NCBI RefSeq assembly: GCF_002269385.1
Contig: NZ_CP022957.1
Coordinates: forward strand, 925,001-989,000
Reading direction: 5' to 3'
Length of the DNA stretch: 64,000 nucleotides
Source: Maribacter cobaltidurans
GTDB lineage: Bacteria > Bacteroidota > Bacteroidia > Flavobacteriales > Flavobacteriaceae
In this document: piece after piece, positions 45,679 through 55,337 of the stretch
Layout: every line of letters begins with the position of its first letter
How positions within the stretch are numbered: position 1 is the first letter of the stretch
Made by a program: the position numbers and the translations under genes
Notes under the pieces: model-generated
Database searches by the model: none
The model's input: the letters and a program-made list of their open reading frames with translations, nothing else
What the model was told of the DNA's origin: nothing

Positions 45679-45681
45679 AGC

Positions 45682-47430
45682 CTACTTTTTGTTGTTTAAT
45701 AATTTCGCTTGTCCTGCCCAATCGTCTCTCTGAGCCCTTCCTGGGAAAGAACCCGTAATTGAATCCAACAAGTTATATTCCTTCTCCGTCATCCTTGCCA
45801 CTTGTGCAAATGTGAAAATTCCAATTTCATTCAAGGTGGCTTCCATTTGAGGACCTATACCCTTAACTTTCTTCAAATCATCAGGGGTTTGCTTTGTGGA
45901 ATCAAAGGTTCCTATGGAACTTAAAAGTTCACTAACCCCTACTTTATCTCCCGTGGTAGGCTCTGTTTCCCCCATTAACACATCATCCGTAATAATTGGC
46001 TCTTCTTTTACAACAACCCTTTCATTGGATATTTGATAAAGAGGCTTACCCGCATCTCTTAGTTTTTTATAGCGCTCTCCGGAAGATTTCAATATAGACT
46101 TAACCTCGGCCTGTGCAATTACTGGGAATGTTCTGGCATATAATAAGAAGAGTACAAAGAAAAATCCAATGGTACCAATAAATATACCTATATCTACAAA
46201 GGTCGGTGAGAACATTGTCCATGATGATGGTAAATAATCACGGTGTAATGATGTTACTATAATTACAAAACGCTCAAACCACATTCCAATGTTTACCACA
46301 ATAGAGATAAAGAACGAAAACATAATACTCGTTCTCAATTTCTTAAACCACATAAATTGTGGAGAGAATACATTACAAGTCATCATTGACCAATATGCCC
46401 ACCAATAAGGACCGGTAGCCCTGTTCAGGAATGCGTATTGCTCATATTCCACACCGGAATACCATGCCATGAATAGCTCCGTAATGTAAGCACAACCTAC
46501 AATGGACCCTGTAAGCATAATTACAATGTTCATTAACTCTATGTGTTGAACCGTAATATAAGCTTCCAGACTACATACCTTTCGCATAATAATCAATAAG
46601 GTATTTACCATTGCGAATCCAGAGAAGATAGCTCCCGCAACAAAGTATGGAGGGAAGATGGTGGTATGCCATCCTGGTATTACGGATGTGGCAAAGTCAA
46701 ACGATACGATGGTATGTACAGAAAGTACCAAAGGTGTGGCCAAACCTGCCAGTACCAAGGAAACCTCTTCAAAACGTTGCCAATCCTTGGCACGTCCACT
46801 CCATCCAAAACTTAGTAAACTGTATATTTTCTTTTGGAAAGGTAAAATGGCCCTATCCCGCAACATTGCAAAGTCAGGAAGCAGTCCTGTCCACCAGAAT
46901 ACCAAAGAAACAGATAGGTATGTTGAGATCGCAAACACATCCCAAAGCAACGGAGAGTTAAAGTTTACCCACAAAGACCCAAATTGATTAGGTATAGGCA
47001 ATACCCAGTATGCCAACCAAGGTCTACCCATGTGTATAATCGGAAACAAACCAGCTTGGATAACAGAGAAAATAGTCATGGCCTCCGCAGATCGGTTAAT
47101 AGCCATTCTCCATTTTTGACGGAACAATAACAAAACCGCTGAAATCAATGTACCGGCATGACCGATACCTACCCACCAAACAAAGTTGGTTATATCCCAA
47201 GCCCAGTTAACGGTCTTGTTCAATCCCCAGGTTCCAATACCCGTTGAAATAGTATAAATAATACAACCTACTCCCCAAAGAAATGCCACCAAGGCAATGG
47301 AAAAAACAATCCACCAATGCTTATTGGCCCTTCCTTCTACTGGAGCGGCAATATCCACAGTAACATCGTGGTAGCCTTTGTCTCCAACTACTAGGGGTTT
47401 TCGTATAGGTGCTTCGTAATGCGACGCCAT
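45682..47430 (-). CDS. actC: Alternative complex III membrane subunit ActC with C-terminal helix-hairpin-helix extension
   Basis: A 582-residue NrfD/PsrC-type protein, the main quinol-oxidising membrane subunit with about ten helices in residues 50-440 (WWVGIGHAGTLISAVLLLFRQ, GFAMVNTLLIIMRK, FMAWYSGVEYEQYAF, TGPYWWAYWSMMTCN). After the membrane part it has a long hydrophilic C-terminus. It ends in a compact domain at 517-582 with VKGIGP (522-527), MEATLNEIGIFTFAQVARM and a W-rich RDDWAGQAKLL tail. This matches the helix-hairpin-helix domain also seen fused to other proteins such as ribosomal L21 or NuoE in this phylum. It lies 31 bases after actB. Confidence 0.92.
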   Translation of the reverse strand: MASHYEAPIRKPLVVGDKGYHDVTVDIAAPVEGRANKHWWIVFSIALVAFLWGVGCIIYTISTGIGTWGLNKTVNWAWDITNFVWWVGIGHAGTLISAVLLLFRQKWRMAINRSAEAMTIFSVIQAGLFPIIHMGRPWLAYWVLPIPNQFGSLWVNFNSPLLWDVFAISTYLSVSLVFWWTGLLPDFAMLRDRAILPFQKKIYSLLSFGWSGRAKDWQRFEEVSLVLAGLATPLVLSVHTIVSFDFATSVIPGWHTTIFPPYFVAGAIFSGFAMVNTLLIIMRKVCSLEAYITVQHIELMNIVIMLTGSIVGCAYITELFMAWYSGVEYEQYAFLNRATGPYWWAYWSMMTCNVFSPQFMWFKKLRTSIMFSFFISIVVNIGMWFERFVIIVTSLHRDYLPSSWTMFSPTFVDIGIFIGTIGFFFVLFLLYARTFPVIAQAEVKSILKSSGERYKKLRDAGKPLYQISNERVVVKEEPIITDDVLMGETEPTTGDKVGVSELLSSIGTFDSTKQTPDDLKKVKGIGPQMEATLNEIGIFTFAQVARMTEKEYNLLDSITGSFPGRAQRDDWAGQAKLLNNKK

Positions 47431-47461
47431 AGACTTCTGTTATAATTACTTTCTAGTATTG

Positions 47462-50400
47462 TTATGCTTCGTTGGTATTTCTAACTTTTACGTGATAGAA
47501 TACATTTGGTTTAGTACCTACATGCTCCAATAAATGGTACATACGGTTACTTTCTTTTAATTCTGATACCTTGCTGCTTTCATCATTTACATCTCCAAAG
47601 ACCATAGCACCGTTATCACAGGCGGCGGAACATGCTGTTTGGAATTCTCCATCTTCTATAACTCTTCCATCTCTTTTAGCATCCAAAATGGTCTTCTGTG
47701 TTCTTTGAATACACATGGAACATTTTTCAATAACACCTCTTGAGCGAACATTTACATCTGGATTCAATACCATTTTACCCAAATCGTTGTTCATGTGGAA
47801 ATCGAACTCTTCATTGTTATTGTACAAGAACCAGTTGAACCTTCTAACCTTGTAAGGACAGTTGTTAGCACAATATCGGGTTCCTACACATCTGTTGTAA
47901 GCCATTTGATTTTGTCCTTGTCTACCATGGGAAGTAGCCGCAACAGGACAAACCGTTTCACATGGAGCATGATTGCAATGCTGGCACATTACAGGCTGAA
48001 AAGCAACCTGTGGATTCTCTGCCGGATCTTCCAACTCGCCAAAACCTCCTAAAGAACCATTATCTCCGCTAAGACCATCAAACTCTTCCTTTTTCGTGTT
48101 ATCTGCTTCAAAGGACTCTTCAGAAGAGTAATATCTATCGATACGCAACCAGTGCATATCCCTTGAAACCCTCACCTCTCTTTTCCCTACTACGGGAACA
48201 TTATTTTCTGCATGACAGGCAATAACGCAAGCACCGCAACCCGTACAAGCGTTTAAATCTATAGACAAATTAAAGTGATGCCCGATGGAGCGATCAAAAC
48301 TCTCCCATAAATCTACAGAAGTTGCCGGCACTTCTTGGTGGTTTAAGGAAACCTGAGGAACATGATTCCATTCCGAATGGTCTTTAGTGTTAAAGACCTC
48401 TAAAGTAGTTTCCTTTATAATATCGCCCCTACCCATAAGTGTCTTATGAAGCTGAACACAGGCAAACTCATGATTTCCTGCAACTTTTTCAATACTTACG
48501 GACTGATTGGCATTAAAACCTTCATATAATCTAAATGCATTGACTCCAGTCTGCATCTCTTCTTTCATACCTACGGATTTACCGTAACCGAATGCAAGAC
48601 CTACAGAACCTTTAGCCTGTCCTGGTTGAACCACAACGGGGACATTTTCTACAGTAACGCCGTTCACCGTTAAGTTAACGTAGCTACCATCCATTCCACC
48701 ATTGGCAACATTTACATTCTCTACACCCAATGCCTCTGCATCGGCCTTAGAAATTGTAACATAATTATCCCAAGAAACCCTAGTGATTGGATCCGGGAAC
48801 TCTTGCAGCCATGGATTACTAGCTTGCTGACCGTCACCCATACCCACTTTTGAATAAAGGATCAACTCCATTCCATTACTTGTGGCATTCGCTAAACTTC
48901 TTACAGCTGAAGCTATTGGAACATTTGGAGTTTCAACTTCTTCACCTTCATTAGTATCTGCAACTGCTCCTTCATCAACAGTAATGGCCATAGTTTCAGA
49001 AGCAAAAACACCATCTTGCAATGCTTGATTCCAACTTGCACCATTAAGTATCCCTTGGTTCCAAGTCTCTTTAATGTATTCGTAGTAAGAACTTTCACTA
49101 CCCATCCAATTTAGCAATGCACTTTGAAATTGCCGAGTATCGAATAATTCTTTTATTGTAGGCTGCATCAAACTATAATGCCCCTTCTTCATTTCAAGAT
49201 CTCCCCAGGACTCCAAATAGTGATTGGAAGCCGCAGCATATTGAACTACCTCGGCTGTTTCGTTCCAGTTTGTGGTAAACAATACGGAAAAATCGGTTTT
49301 TTCAAGACCTTCTTTAAAATCAATTGAATTAGGAAGGGAGTACATTGGATTTACACCATCCATGATCAAGGCTCCTACCCTACCTCCTTTCATATCAGAA
49401 ATCAAACTTTCCAACATTTTAACGCTTCCTTGCCTTACATATCGAGGGGAATCCGGGTCAAAGGCTCTACTTCCCAACATTTTATTAATGGCCAAGGCAA
49501 CTGTCTGAGCGTTGATATCATCTAAACCAGTCACAACAACGGCGCCAGACCCTGCTTTTCTAATTTCAGCAGCTAATTGGTCTACAATAGCATCATATTC
49601 TGAGGTATTACCTCCTACAGATGTACCGTTTAACTTACCATATAATTTTGCCAATACTACCTTTAGCGCAGTAGGCGTCAATGGAAATCTCTTGTCCGCA
49701 TTGGCGCCGGTCAAGGACATATTCGCCTCCAATTGTACGTGCCTGGACATTTTTCCATTTTTCGGAACACGTCCTTTGGAATAACCTGAACTATATCCGC
49801 CACCTTGCCAATCCGCAAGAAAATCCGCACCAATAGATACAATTAAATCAGCTTTTTCAAAATCGTAATCGGCCAATGCACGTTCGCCATATGAACTCTC
49901 AAAGGCCGTTAAGGCAGCATCCTCAGAGATAGCGTCGTATGTTACATGCTCTACATTTTCATTTGCCGCCATCAACTCGCCCATCAACCTATTCGTGGAT
50001 GGACTTGCGTACGTTTGCGTTAAAAAGACCGCTTTTTTGGAAGAACCACTTAGACTGCCCATTTTAGCCTTTACGGCCGCATCTAGGGCATCCCATTCAA
50101 TTGGCTCACCATTTGCCATTGGCCCTTGCAACCTAGTACCGTCATACAATGACAATACAGAAGCCTGAACCCTAGCATTTGCACCTCCGCCCACTTTAGC
50201 CAAAGTATTATTTTCAACTTTAATAGGACGACCTTCACGCGTCTTAATAAGGACGCTTGCAAAATCAAAACCATTTGCTATGGTTGTAGCATAATAATTA
50301 GCCACGCCCGGTACAATATTCTCCGGTTGAACCACATAAGGAATTGATTTTATTACAGGTCCCTCACAGGCAGCCAAAGAAGCCGCAGCAGTACTAAAAC

Positions 50401-50578
50401 CAACATATTTAAGAAAATCTCTTCGATTGGTGCTTGTTGAGGACAAATTTTCCTTATCGCCCAAAAAGTCATCAACTGGGATTTGCTCTACAAATTCATT
50501 TTGTTTTAGCGCCTCAACAATGGAATCGTTAGGATTTAACTCCGCTTCGCTTTTCCAATATTTTTTGTTTGATGCCAT
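47462..50578 (-). CDS. actB: Alternative complex III Fe-S/molybdopterin-like subunit ActB
   Basis: A 1038-residue exported subunit. A Tat-type signal is internal, with RRDFLK at 52-57, hydrophobic segment, and LAAC lipobox (Cys71). Residues about 75-720 are a molybdopterin oxidoreductase-like domain that in this family lacks the cofactor. The C-terminal part is a four-cluster ferredoxin-like domain with CTGCGACVIAC, CQHCNHAPCETVCP, CVGTRYCANNCP and CSMCIQR sets. It transfers electrons from quinol sites to the hemes of ActA. An insert after the first cluster (KKEEFDGLSG...ENP) is acidic. It lies between actA (33 bases) and actC (31 bases). Confidence 0.94.
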   Translation of the reverse strand: MASNKKYWKSEAELNPNDSIVEALKQNEFVEQIPVDDFLGDKENLSSTSTNRRDFLKYVGFSTAAASLAACEGPVIKSIPYVVQPENIVPGVANYYATTIANGFDFASVLIKTREGRPIKVENNTLAKVGGGANARVQASVLSLYDGTRLQGPMANGEPIEWDALDAAVKAKMGSLSGSSKKAVFLTQTYASPSTNRLMGELMAANENVEHVTYDAISEDAALTAFESSYGERALADYDFEKADLIVSIGADFLADWQGGGYSSGYSKGRVPKNGKMSRHVQLEANMSLTGANADKRFPLTPTALKVVLAKLYGKLNGTSVGGNTSEYDAIVDQLAAEIRKAGSGAVVVTGLDDINAQTVALAINKMLGSRAFDPDSPRYVRQGSVKMLESLISDMKGGRVGALIMDGVNPMYSLPNSIDFKEGLEKTDFSVLFTTNWNETAEVVQYAAASNHYLESWGDLEMKKGHYSLMQPTIKELFDTRQFQSALLNWMGSESSYYEYIKETWNQGILNGASWNQALQDGVFASETMAITVDEGAVADTNEGEEVETPNVPIASAVRSLANATSNGMELILYSKVGMGDGQQASNPWLQEFPDPITRVSWDNYVTISKADAEALGVENVNVANGGMDGSYVNLTVNGVTVENVPVVVQPGQAKGSVGLAFGYGKSVGMKEEMQTGVNAFRLYEGFNANQSVSIEKVAGNHEFACVQLHKTLMGRGDIIKETTLEVFNTKDHSEWNHVPQVSLNHQEVPATSVDLWESFDRSIGHHFNLSIDLNACTGCGACVIACHAENNVPVVGKREVRVSRDMHWLRIDRYYSSEESFEADNTKKEEFDGLSGDNGSLGGFGELEDPAENPQVAFQPVMCQHCNHAPCETVCPVAATSHGRQGQNQMAYNRCVGTRYCANNCPYKVRRFNWFLYNNNEEFDFHMNNDLGKMVLNPDVNVRSRGVIEKCSMCIQRTQKTILDAKRDGRVIEDGEFQTACSAACDNGAMVFGDVNDESSKVSELKESNRMYHLLEHVGTKPNVFYHVKVRNTNEA

Positions 50579-50611
50579 ACGTATTATCTGTAATTAGCTT
50601 CTTTATTTATA

Positions 50612-51991
50612 TTAATAGTGACACTTTCCACATTCCAACCCACCCATTTGGGCAGCTGTCAAATTTTCCACACCATATTTTTTGGAAAGCTCAGCGTGAA
50701 TTTTTTCGTAATATTCATTGCCCTCGACCTTAACATTGGTTTCACGGTGACAATTAATACACCATCCCATTGTCAAAGGAGAGTATTGATACATAATCTC
50801 CATTTCCTCTACCGGTCCATGACAGGTCTGACACTCAACACCAGCAACGGAAACATGTTGGGAATGGTTGAAGTATGCAAAATCTGGAAGGTTATGAATT
50901 CTGACCCACTCTATTGGTTGTGATTCGCCAGTATATTTTTGATTCTCCTCATCCCAACCTACTGCCTTGTACAACTTTTTGATTTCATTCGTATAAAACT
51001 CATTGGTATACCCATTGGCCAAATCCTCCTTGGAAGGACCTTCAGGATTCCCTTTGTACTCGTAAATGGACTTATGACAGTTCATACAAACATTCATGGC
51101 CGGAATACCGGAATGCTTTGACACCCTAGCAGAAGAGTGACAATACTTACACTCAATTTTATTATCCCCGGCATGTATTTTATGGGAATAGTGTATTGGC
51201 TGAATTGGAGCATACCCTTGGTCAACACCAATTTGCATCATCCAACCATAGGCATAATAGGCACTACCAAGCAATAGAAAAATTACAGTCACCAAAACCA
51301 AAAATTGATTTTGAGCAAAAGCCTTCCAAATTGGAGTTCTTTTCTCAGCCCTTTCCTTTTCTACAGAGATACCGTTTGCTTCGGCAATTCTACGCAAGGT
51401 ATTGTTAACCAAGAACAACATTACCACCAACAAGGCAAAGACCAACGCCAAGGCACCCAAAATGACCTCATTTGAGATACCACCAGAAGCGGCCCCATTA
51501 GTTACAGTCGCGGCTTCTCCAGCGGCCGGTGTAGCCGGGGCAGGAGGAGGTGCAGCTGTATAGGCTAAAATATTATCAATGTCGGTATTGGTCAACGTAG
51601 GGAAAGCCGTCATTGCCGCCTGGTTGAACTCATTATAGATTTTATTGGCATAAGCATCGCCAGACTTGATCATCCCAGGACTGTTCTTAATCCAAGCATA
51701 CAACCATTCCTTGTCCAATCCTTCCTCTTCAGCCAAACGACTTTCAACGTTTGCCAAGGCCGGACCGGTCATTTTTCGATCCAAGGCATGACAAGCCGCA
51801 CAATTCTGATTGAATAACGCCTTACCTGCAGCGGCATCGCCACTGGGAGCACTGGAATCTTCAGTAGTAGCGGCATCACCAGACTCTGCAACAGCGTCCT
51901 GTGCCACCAACGAAACTGAAAAAAGTAGTGTAACTACTAAACTGAAAACAAAGACTTTAGAAAACTGATTGCGGTATGGTACCTTTTTCAT
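50612..51991 (-). CDS. actA: Alternative complex III multiheme cytochrome c ActA, fused to a class I cytochrome c domain
   Basis: A 459-residue protein with signal peptide (MKKVPYRNQFSKVFVFSLVV onward, cut near VAQ). An N-terminal monoheme cytochrome c domain (NCAACH at 63-68) is followed by a Pro/Ala-rich linker and two membrane helices (about 175-197 and 228-250). Then comes the pentaheme ActA domain with CKYCH, CMNCH, CQTCH, CINCH and a terminal CGKCH. Six heme sites are visible in all. ActA relays electrons from ActB to ActE. It is the first gene of the operon, with a likely promoter at 52076. Confidence 0.93.
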   Translation of the reverse strand: MKKVPYRNQFSKVFVFSLVVTLLFSVSLVAQDAVAESGDAATTEDSSAPSGDAAAGKALFNQNCAACHALDRKMTGPALANVESRLAEEEGLDKEWLYAWIKNSPGMIKSGDAYANKIYNEFNQAAMTAFPTLTNTDIDNILAYTAAPPPAPATPAAGEAATVTNGAASGGISNEVILGALALVFALLVVMLFLVNNTLRRIAEANGISVEKERAEKRTPIWKAFAQNQFLVLVTVIFLLLGSAYYAYGWMMQIGVDQGYAPIQPIHYSHKIHAGDNKIECKYCHSSARVSKHSGIPAMNVCMNCHKSIYEYKGNPEGPSKEDLANGYTNEFYTNEIKKLYKAVGWDEENQKYTGESQPIEWVRIHNLPDFAYFNHSQHVSVAGVECQTCHGPVEEMEIMYQYSPLTMGWCINCHRETNVKVEGNEYYEKIHAELSKKYGVENLTAAQMGGLECGKCHY

Positions 51992-52075
51992 AAATAGAAT
52001 ATTTCAATCGGAATCTTGGCACGATTTTGGACCGTATTTTAACGATAAACGGTAAAAAAATGCCTTAATCGATGG

Positions 52076-52083
52076 CAAAAATA
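52076..52083 (-). promoter_or_regulatory. -7 box for the actA-ctaD operon
   Basis: Minus-strand TATTTTTG, 84 bases before the actA ATG. The -33 TTG is not clear. The leader would be about 80 bases and contains an ACCGT/ACGGT inverted repeat around 52031-52053. Confidence 0.35.
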
Positions 52084-52184
52084 CGACATAGACTTTATTT
52101 GGAAAAACGTTAATGTATTTATAATTTATAATTTATAGTTGTTCTAAATAATTGAAAATGCTAACCGATTATACCTTAAAAAAT

Positions 52185-52192
52185 TACATTTG
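52185..52192 (+). promoter_or_regulatory. -7 box for the SPOR-domain gene
   Basis: TACATTTG, 32 bases before the ATG at 52225. The only upstream TTG is 30 bases away, longer than usual. Confidence 0.45.
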
Positions 52193-52224
52193 CAGAAGTA
52201 AATAAATCACCTATTTTTTTCTCT

Positions 52225-52596
52225 ATGAAAAAACTATTTTATATCCTAGTTTCTATTTTTATAACAACTAACATATGCGCACAAGAGGGCAAAATATCCA
52301 TAGATCAGGACGCACAAATTGCTGAATTACTAGAAATCTATAAAAAAAACCTGGACAACAACGATTACTATAGAATACAAGTGGGATTTGTAAGTAATAA
52401 TGCAAAGGCACAGGAAATAAAAAGTAACGTAGAAATTGATTTTCCAGACCTTCCTTCCCAAATAGACTTTGACTCGCCGACCTACCGCATAAGGGTAGGG
52501 CGCTTTAAATCGAAATTAGAGGCAGAGCGCAAGTTCAATGAGGTTAGGAAAAAGTATCCAAATGCCATGTTGTTAAAACCAAAAAAATCGACCTAA
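52225..52596 (+). CDS. Exported SPOR-domain protein
   Basis: A 123-residue protein with a signal peptide (MKKLFYILVSIFITTNICA, cut before QEGK). The C-terminal half is a SPOR-type domain: YYRIQVGFVSNNAKAQEIKSN, SPTYRIRVGRFKSKLEAERKF and NAMLLKPKK, i.e. beta-alpha-beta-beta-alpha-beta with RVGxF. SPOR domains bind denuded peptidoglycan at division sites; here the domain is almost the whole mature protein, so it may act as a small wall-binding factor. It is divergent from actA and convergent with infB, sharing a terminator. Confidence 0.82.
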   Translation: MKKLFYILVSIFITTNICAQEGKISIDQDAQIAELLEIYKKNLDNNDYYRIQVGFVSNNAKAQEIKSNVEIDFPDLPSQIDFDSPTYRIRVGRFKSKLEAERKFNEVRKKYPNAMLLKPKKST

Positions 52597-52612
52597 AAGG
52601 CCGATTTTTTTT
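52581..52612. terminator. Bidirectional terminator between the SPOR gene and infB
   Basis: Arms A7TCGACC and GGCCGAT8 pair with one mismatch around TAAAA. A- and T-runs lie on both sides. The hairpin includes the stop codon of the SPOR-domain gene and ends at the stop of infB. Confidence 0.8.
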
Positions 52613-55295
52613 ATTTCAATTTCTTCTTAACTGCAACTTCCTGGAAGGCCTCTACAATATCATTTACGCTGATATCGTTGTAGTTTTTGATCTGAAGACC
52701 ACAATCGTAGCCTTTGGAAACCTCCTTAACATCATCCTTAAATCGTTTTAAGGAAGCGAGTTCACCGGTATAAATAACCACACCGTCACGTATTAAACGA
52801 ATATTGGAATTCCTATAGATTTTGCCACTGGTAACCATACATCCAGCAATTGTACCAATTTTTGAAATCTTAAAGGTTTCCCTAATTTCTGCAGTACCGG
52901 TAATTTCTTCCTTCATTTCTGGGGAAAGCATACCTTCCATGGCATCCTTAAGGTCATTAATGGCATCATAGATGATGGAGTACATACGAATATCTATCTC
53001 CTCATTTTCCGCCATGGCCTTGGCATTACCCATAGGTCTAACATTAAACCCTATTATAACGGCATCCGAAGCGGAAGCCAACAATACGTCAGATTCAGTA
53101 ATAGGCCCAACAGCCTTATAAATAATGTTTACTTGGATCTCCTCCGTAGATAGCTTCTGGAAAGAATCCGTCAATGCTTCAACAGAACCGTCCACATCAC
53201 CTTTAAGAATAATATTCAATTCCTTGAATTCACCTAGAGCGATACGTCTACCAATTTCATCCAAGGTAATATGACGCTGGGTCCTTACGGATTGCTCCCT
53301 TTGTAATTGGGACCTTCTAGCCGCAATCTGCTTGGCCTCCCTTTCATCTTCCAATACATGGAATTTATCGCCTGCTTGGGGGGCACCATCTAGACCTAAT
53401 ATGGATATAGGTTGTGACGGACCTACTTTTTTAACATTTTTACCTCGCTCATCCTGCATCGCCTTTACCTTTCCACTTGTAGTTCCGGCAAGGACATAAT
53501 CTCCAATGTTAAGGGTACCTGCCTGCACCAAAATGGTAGACACATAACCTTTTCCTTTATCCAAAAATGCTTCAACAACCGTTCCGGAAGCCAATTTATT
53601 TGGATTGGCCGTTAACTCTAATAATTCGGCCTCCAACAAGACTTTTTCCAAAAGCTCTTGCACTCCTTGACCTGTTTTAGCAGAGATATCATGGGATTGG
53701 ATTTTACCTCCCCAATCCTCTACCAATAAGTTCATCTGGGCAAGTCCTTCCTTAATTTTATCTGGATTTGCAGTTGGTTTATCCACCTTGTTTATGGCAA
53801 ATACAATAGGTACACCGGCCGCTTGCGCATGACTGATTGCTTCTTTGGTCTGAGGCATAATATCATCATCAGCGGCAATAACAATAATTGCAATATCCGT
53901 AACCTGCGCACCCCTTGCACGCATAGCGGTAAACGCCTCGTGACCAGGAGTATCCAAGAAGGAAATTTTCTGACCATTATCCAAAGTAACCCCATATGCC
54001 CCAATATGCTGGGTGATACCACCGCTTTCGCCTGCAATAACATTCTCTTCCCTAATATAATCCAATAAGGATGTTTTACCATGATCCACATGACCCATAA
54101 CGGTAACAATTGGCGCTCTTGGTTCCAAATCCTCTGGTGCATCCTCTTCCTCAACTATACTTTCTTCAATATCAGCAGTAACAAACTCTACCTCATACCC
54201 AAATTCATCGGCTACAATCGATAGGGTCTCGGCATCTAATCTTTGATTCATGGTCACCATGATTCCCAAAGACATACATGCTGAAATAATTTCGGTTGTG
54301 GAGACGTCCATCATCGTGGCAACTTCACTGGCAGTTACAAACTCAGTAACCTTCAGGATTTTGCTTTCAAGTTCTTGCTGTTCAAGATCTTTTTCCGTCT
54401 GTTGACGGTGCTGATCTCTCTTGTCCCTTCTATATTTGGCACCTTTCCCTTTTTTGGACTTACCTTGTAATTTCTCCAAGGTTTCTCGTACCTGCTTCTG
54501 TACATCCTCCTCAGTAGGCTCTACCTTGGGAGCTGAAAAACGTCTATTTCCTTTACGATCGTTGGAATTACCTCCCCTACCCCCTTGTCCAGGGCCCGAG
54601 GTGTTTTTACTAACAATACGCTTTCTTCGTTTTTTACGGTCAGAATTATCCGTATTACTTTTTTCCTCTTTCTTCTTTTTAGGCTTTTGAAACTTGGAAA
54701 GATCTATTTTATCACCTGTAATTTTTGGCCCCGATAATTTCTTGTACTGGGTCTCCAAAGTTTCAGGTGCTTCGGATTTTACCTCAGGGGTTTCTTCTTT
54801 GGGTTTTTCTGCCACCGGAGAATTCTGTTTCGGTTTCTCCTCTGTTTTCTTCTCTTCGGATACAGGTTGTTCCTCCTTGGGTTTTTCCTCCTCTTTTACT
54901 TGGGGAGCCTCTTCTTTTTTCTTGGGATTCAGGTCAATCTTACCGACAGTTTTTGGTCCTGTCAGCTCAACTTTTCCTACAAGCTTTTTATCTTCTTGGG
55001 CAGCATTCCTTTTTTCACGGGCCAAACGACGTTCTTCCTGCTCCTGCTCCAATTGAACACGTATGGCTTCTTTCTCCTTTCGCTTTTCCTCTCCTACCTC
55101 CTTTGAAGCAACTTTTTTGCTCTTATCGGTCTGGAACTCGTCCAGTAGCACTTGATACACCTCATCGGAAATTTTTGTGGTCGGCCTGGCGTCCACATCA
55201 TGTCCTTTGCTGTTCAAATAATCTACTGCTCTGTCCAAAGAGATATTAAGCTCTCGAAGAACCTTGTTAAGTCTTATTTTTGGATTATCTGCCAT
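52611..55295 (-). CDS. infB: Translation initiation factor IF-2
   Basis: An 894-residue GTPase that brings initiator tRNA to the 30S subunit. The N-terminal IF2_N module ([24 protein letters not shown]) is followed by a long Lys/Glu/Pro-rich linker (about 65-270). Then comes the G domain near residue 400 ([28 protein letters not shown]) and the C-terminal domains. Length fits Bacteroidota IF-2, which have long linkers. It is the last gene of rimP-nusA-infB, 42 bases after nusA. Confidence 0.96.
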   Translation of the reverse strand: MADNPKIRLNKVLRELNISLDRAVDYLNSKGHDVDARPTTKISDEVYQVLLDEFQTDKSKKVASKEVGEEKRKEKEAIRVQLEQEQEERRLAREKRNAAQEDKKLVGKVELTGPKTVGKIDLNPKKKEEAPQVKEEEKPKEEQPVSEEKKTEEKPKQNSPVAEKPKEETPEVKSEAPETLETQYKKLSGPKITGDKIDLSKFQKPKKKKEEKSNTDNSDRKKRRKRIVSKNTSGPGQGGRGGNSNDRKGNRRFSAPKVEPTEEDVQKQVRETLEKLQGKSKKGKGAKYRRDKRDQHRQQTEKDLEQQELESKILKVTEFVTASEVATMMDVSTTEIISACMSLGIMVTMNQRLDAETLSIVADEFGYEVEFVTADIEESIVEEEDAPEDLEPRAPIVTVMGHVDHGKTSLLDYIREENVIAGESGGITQHIGAYGVTLDNGQKISFLDTPGHEAFTAMRARGAQVTDIAIIVIAADDDIMPQTKEAISHAQAAGVPIVFAINKVDKPTANPDKIKEGLAQMNLLVEDWGGKIQSHDISAKTGQGVQELLEKVLLEAELLELTANPNKLASGTVVEAFLDKGKGYVSTILVQAGTLNIGDYVLAGTTSGKVKAMQDERGKNVKKVGPSQPISILGLDGAPQAGDKFHVLEDEREAKQIAARRSQLQREQSVRTQRHITLDEIGRRIALGEFKELNIILKGDVDGSVEALTDSFQKLSTEEIQVNIIYKAVGPITESDVLLASASDAVIIGFNVRPMGNAKAMAENEEIDIRMYSIIYDAINDLKDAMEGMLSPEMKEEITGTAEIRETFKISKIGTIAGCMVTSGKIYRNSNIRLIRDGVVIYTGELASLKRFKDDVKEVSKGYDCGLQIKNYNDISVNDIVEAFQEVAVKKKLK

Positions 55296-55337
55296 AAATA
55301 CTGATTCCCGTTCTTTTATTTAACCGCTAATATATAG

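Noticed and set aside
54421..55249. Overlapping plus-strand frames up to 174 codons rich in Leu, Phe and Pro
   Set aside because: These are the complement of the Lys/Glu-rich linker of IF-2, which gives long open shadows.
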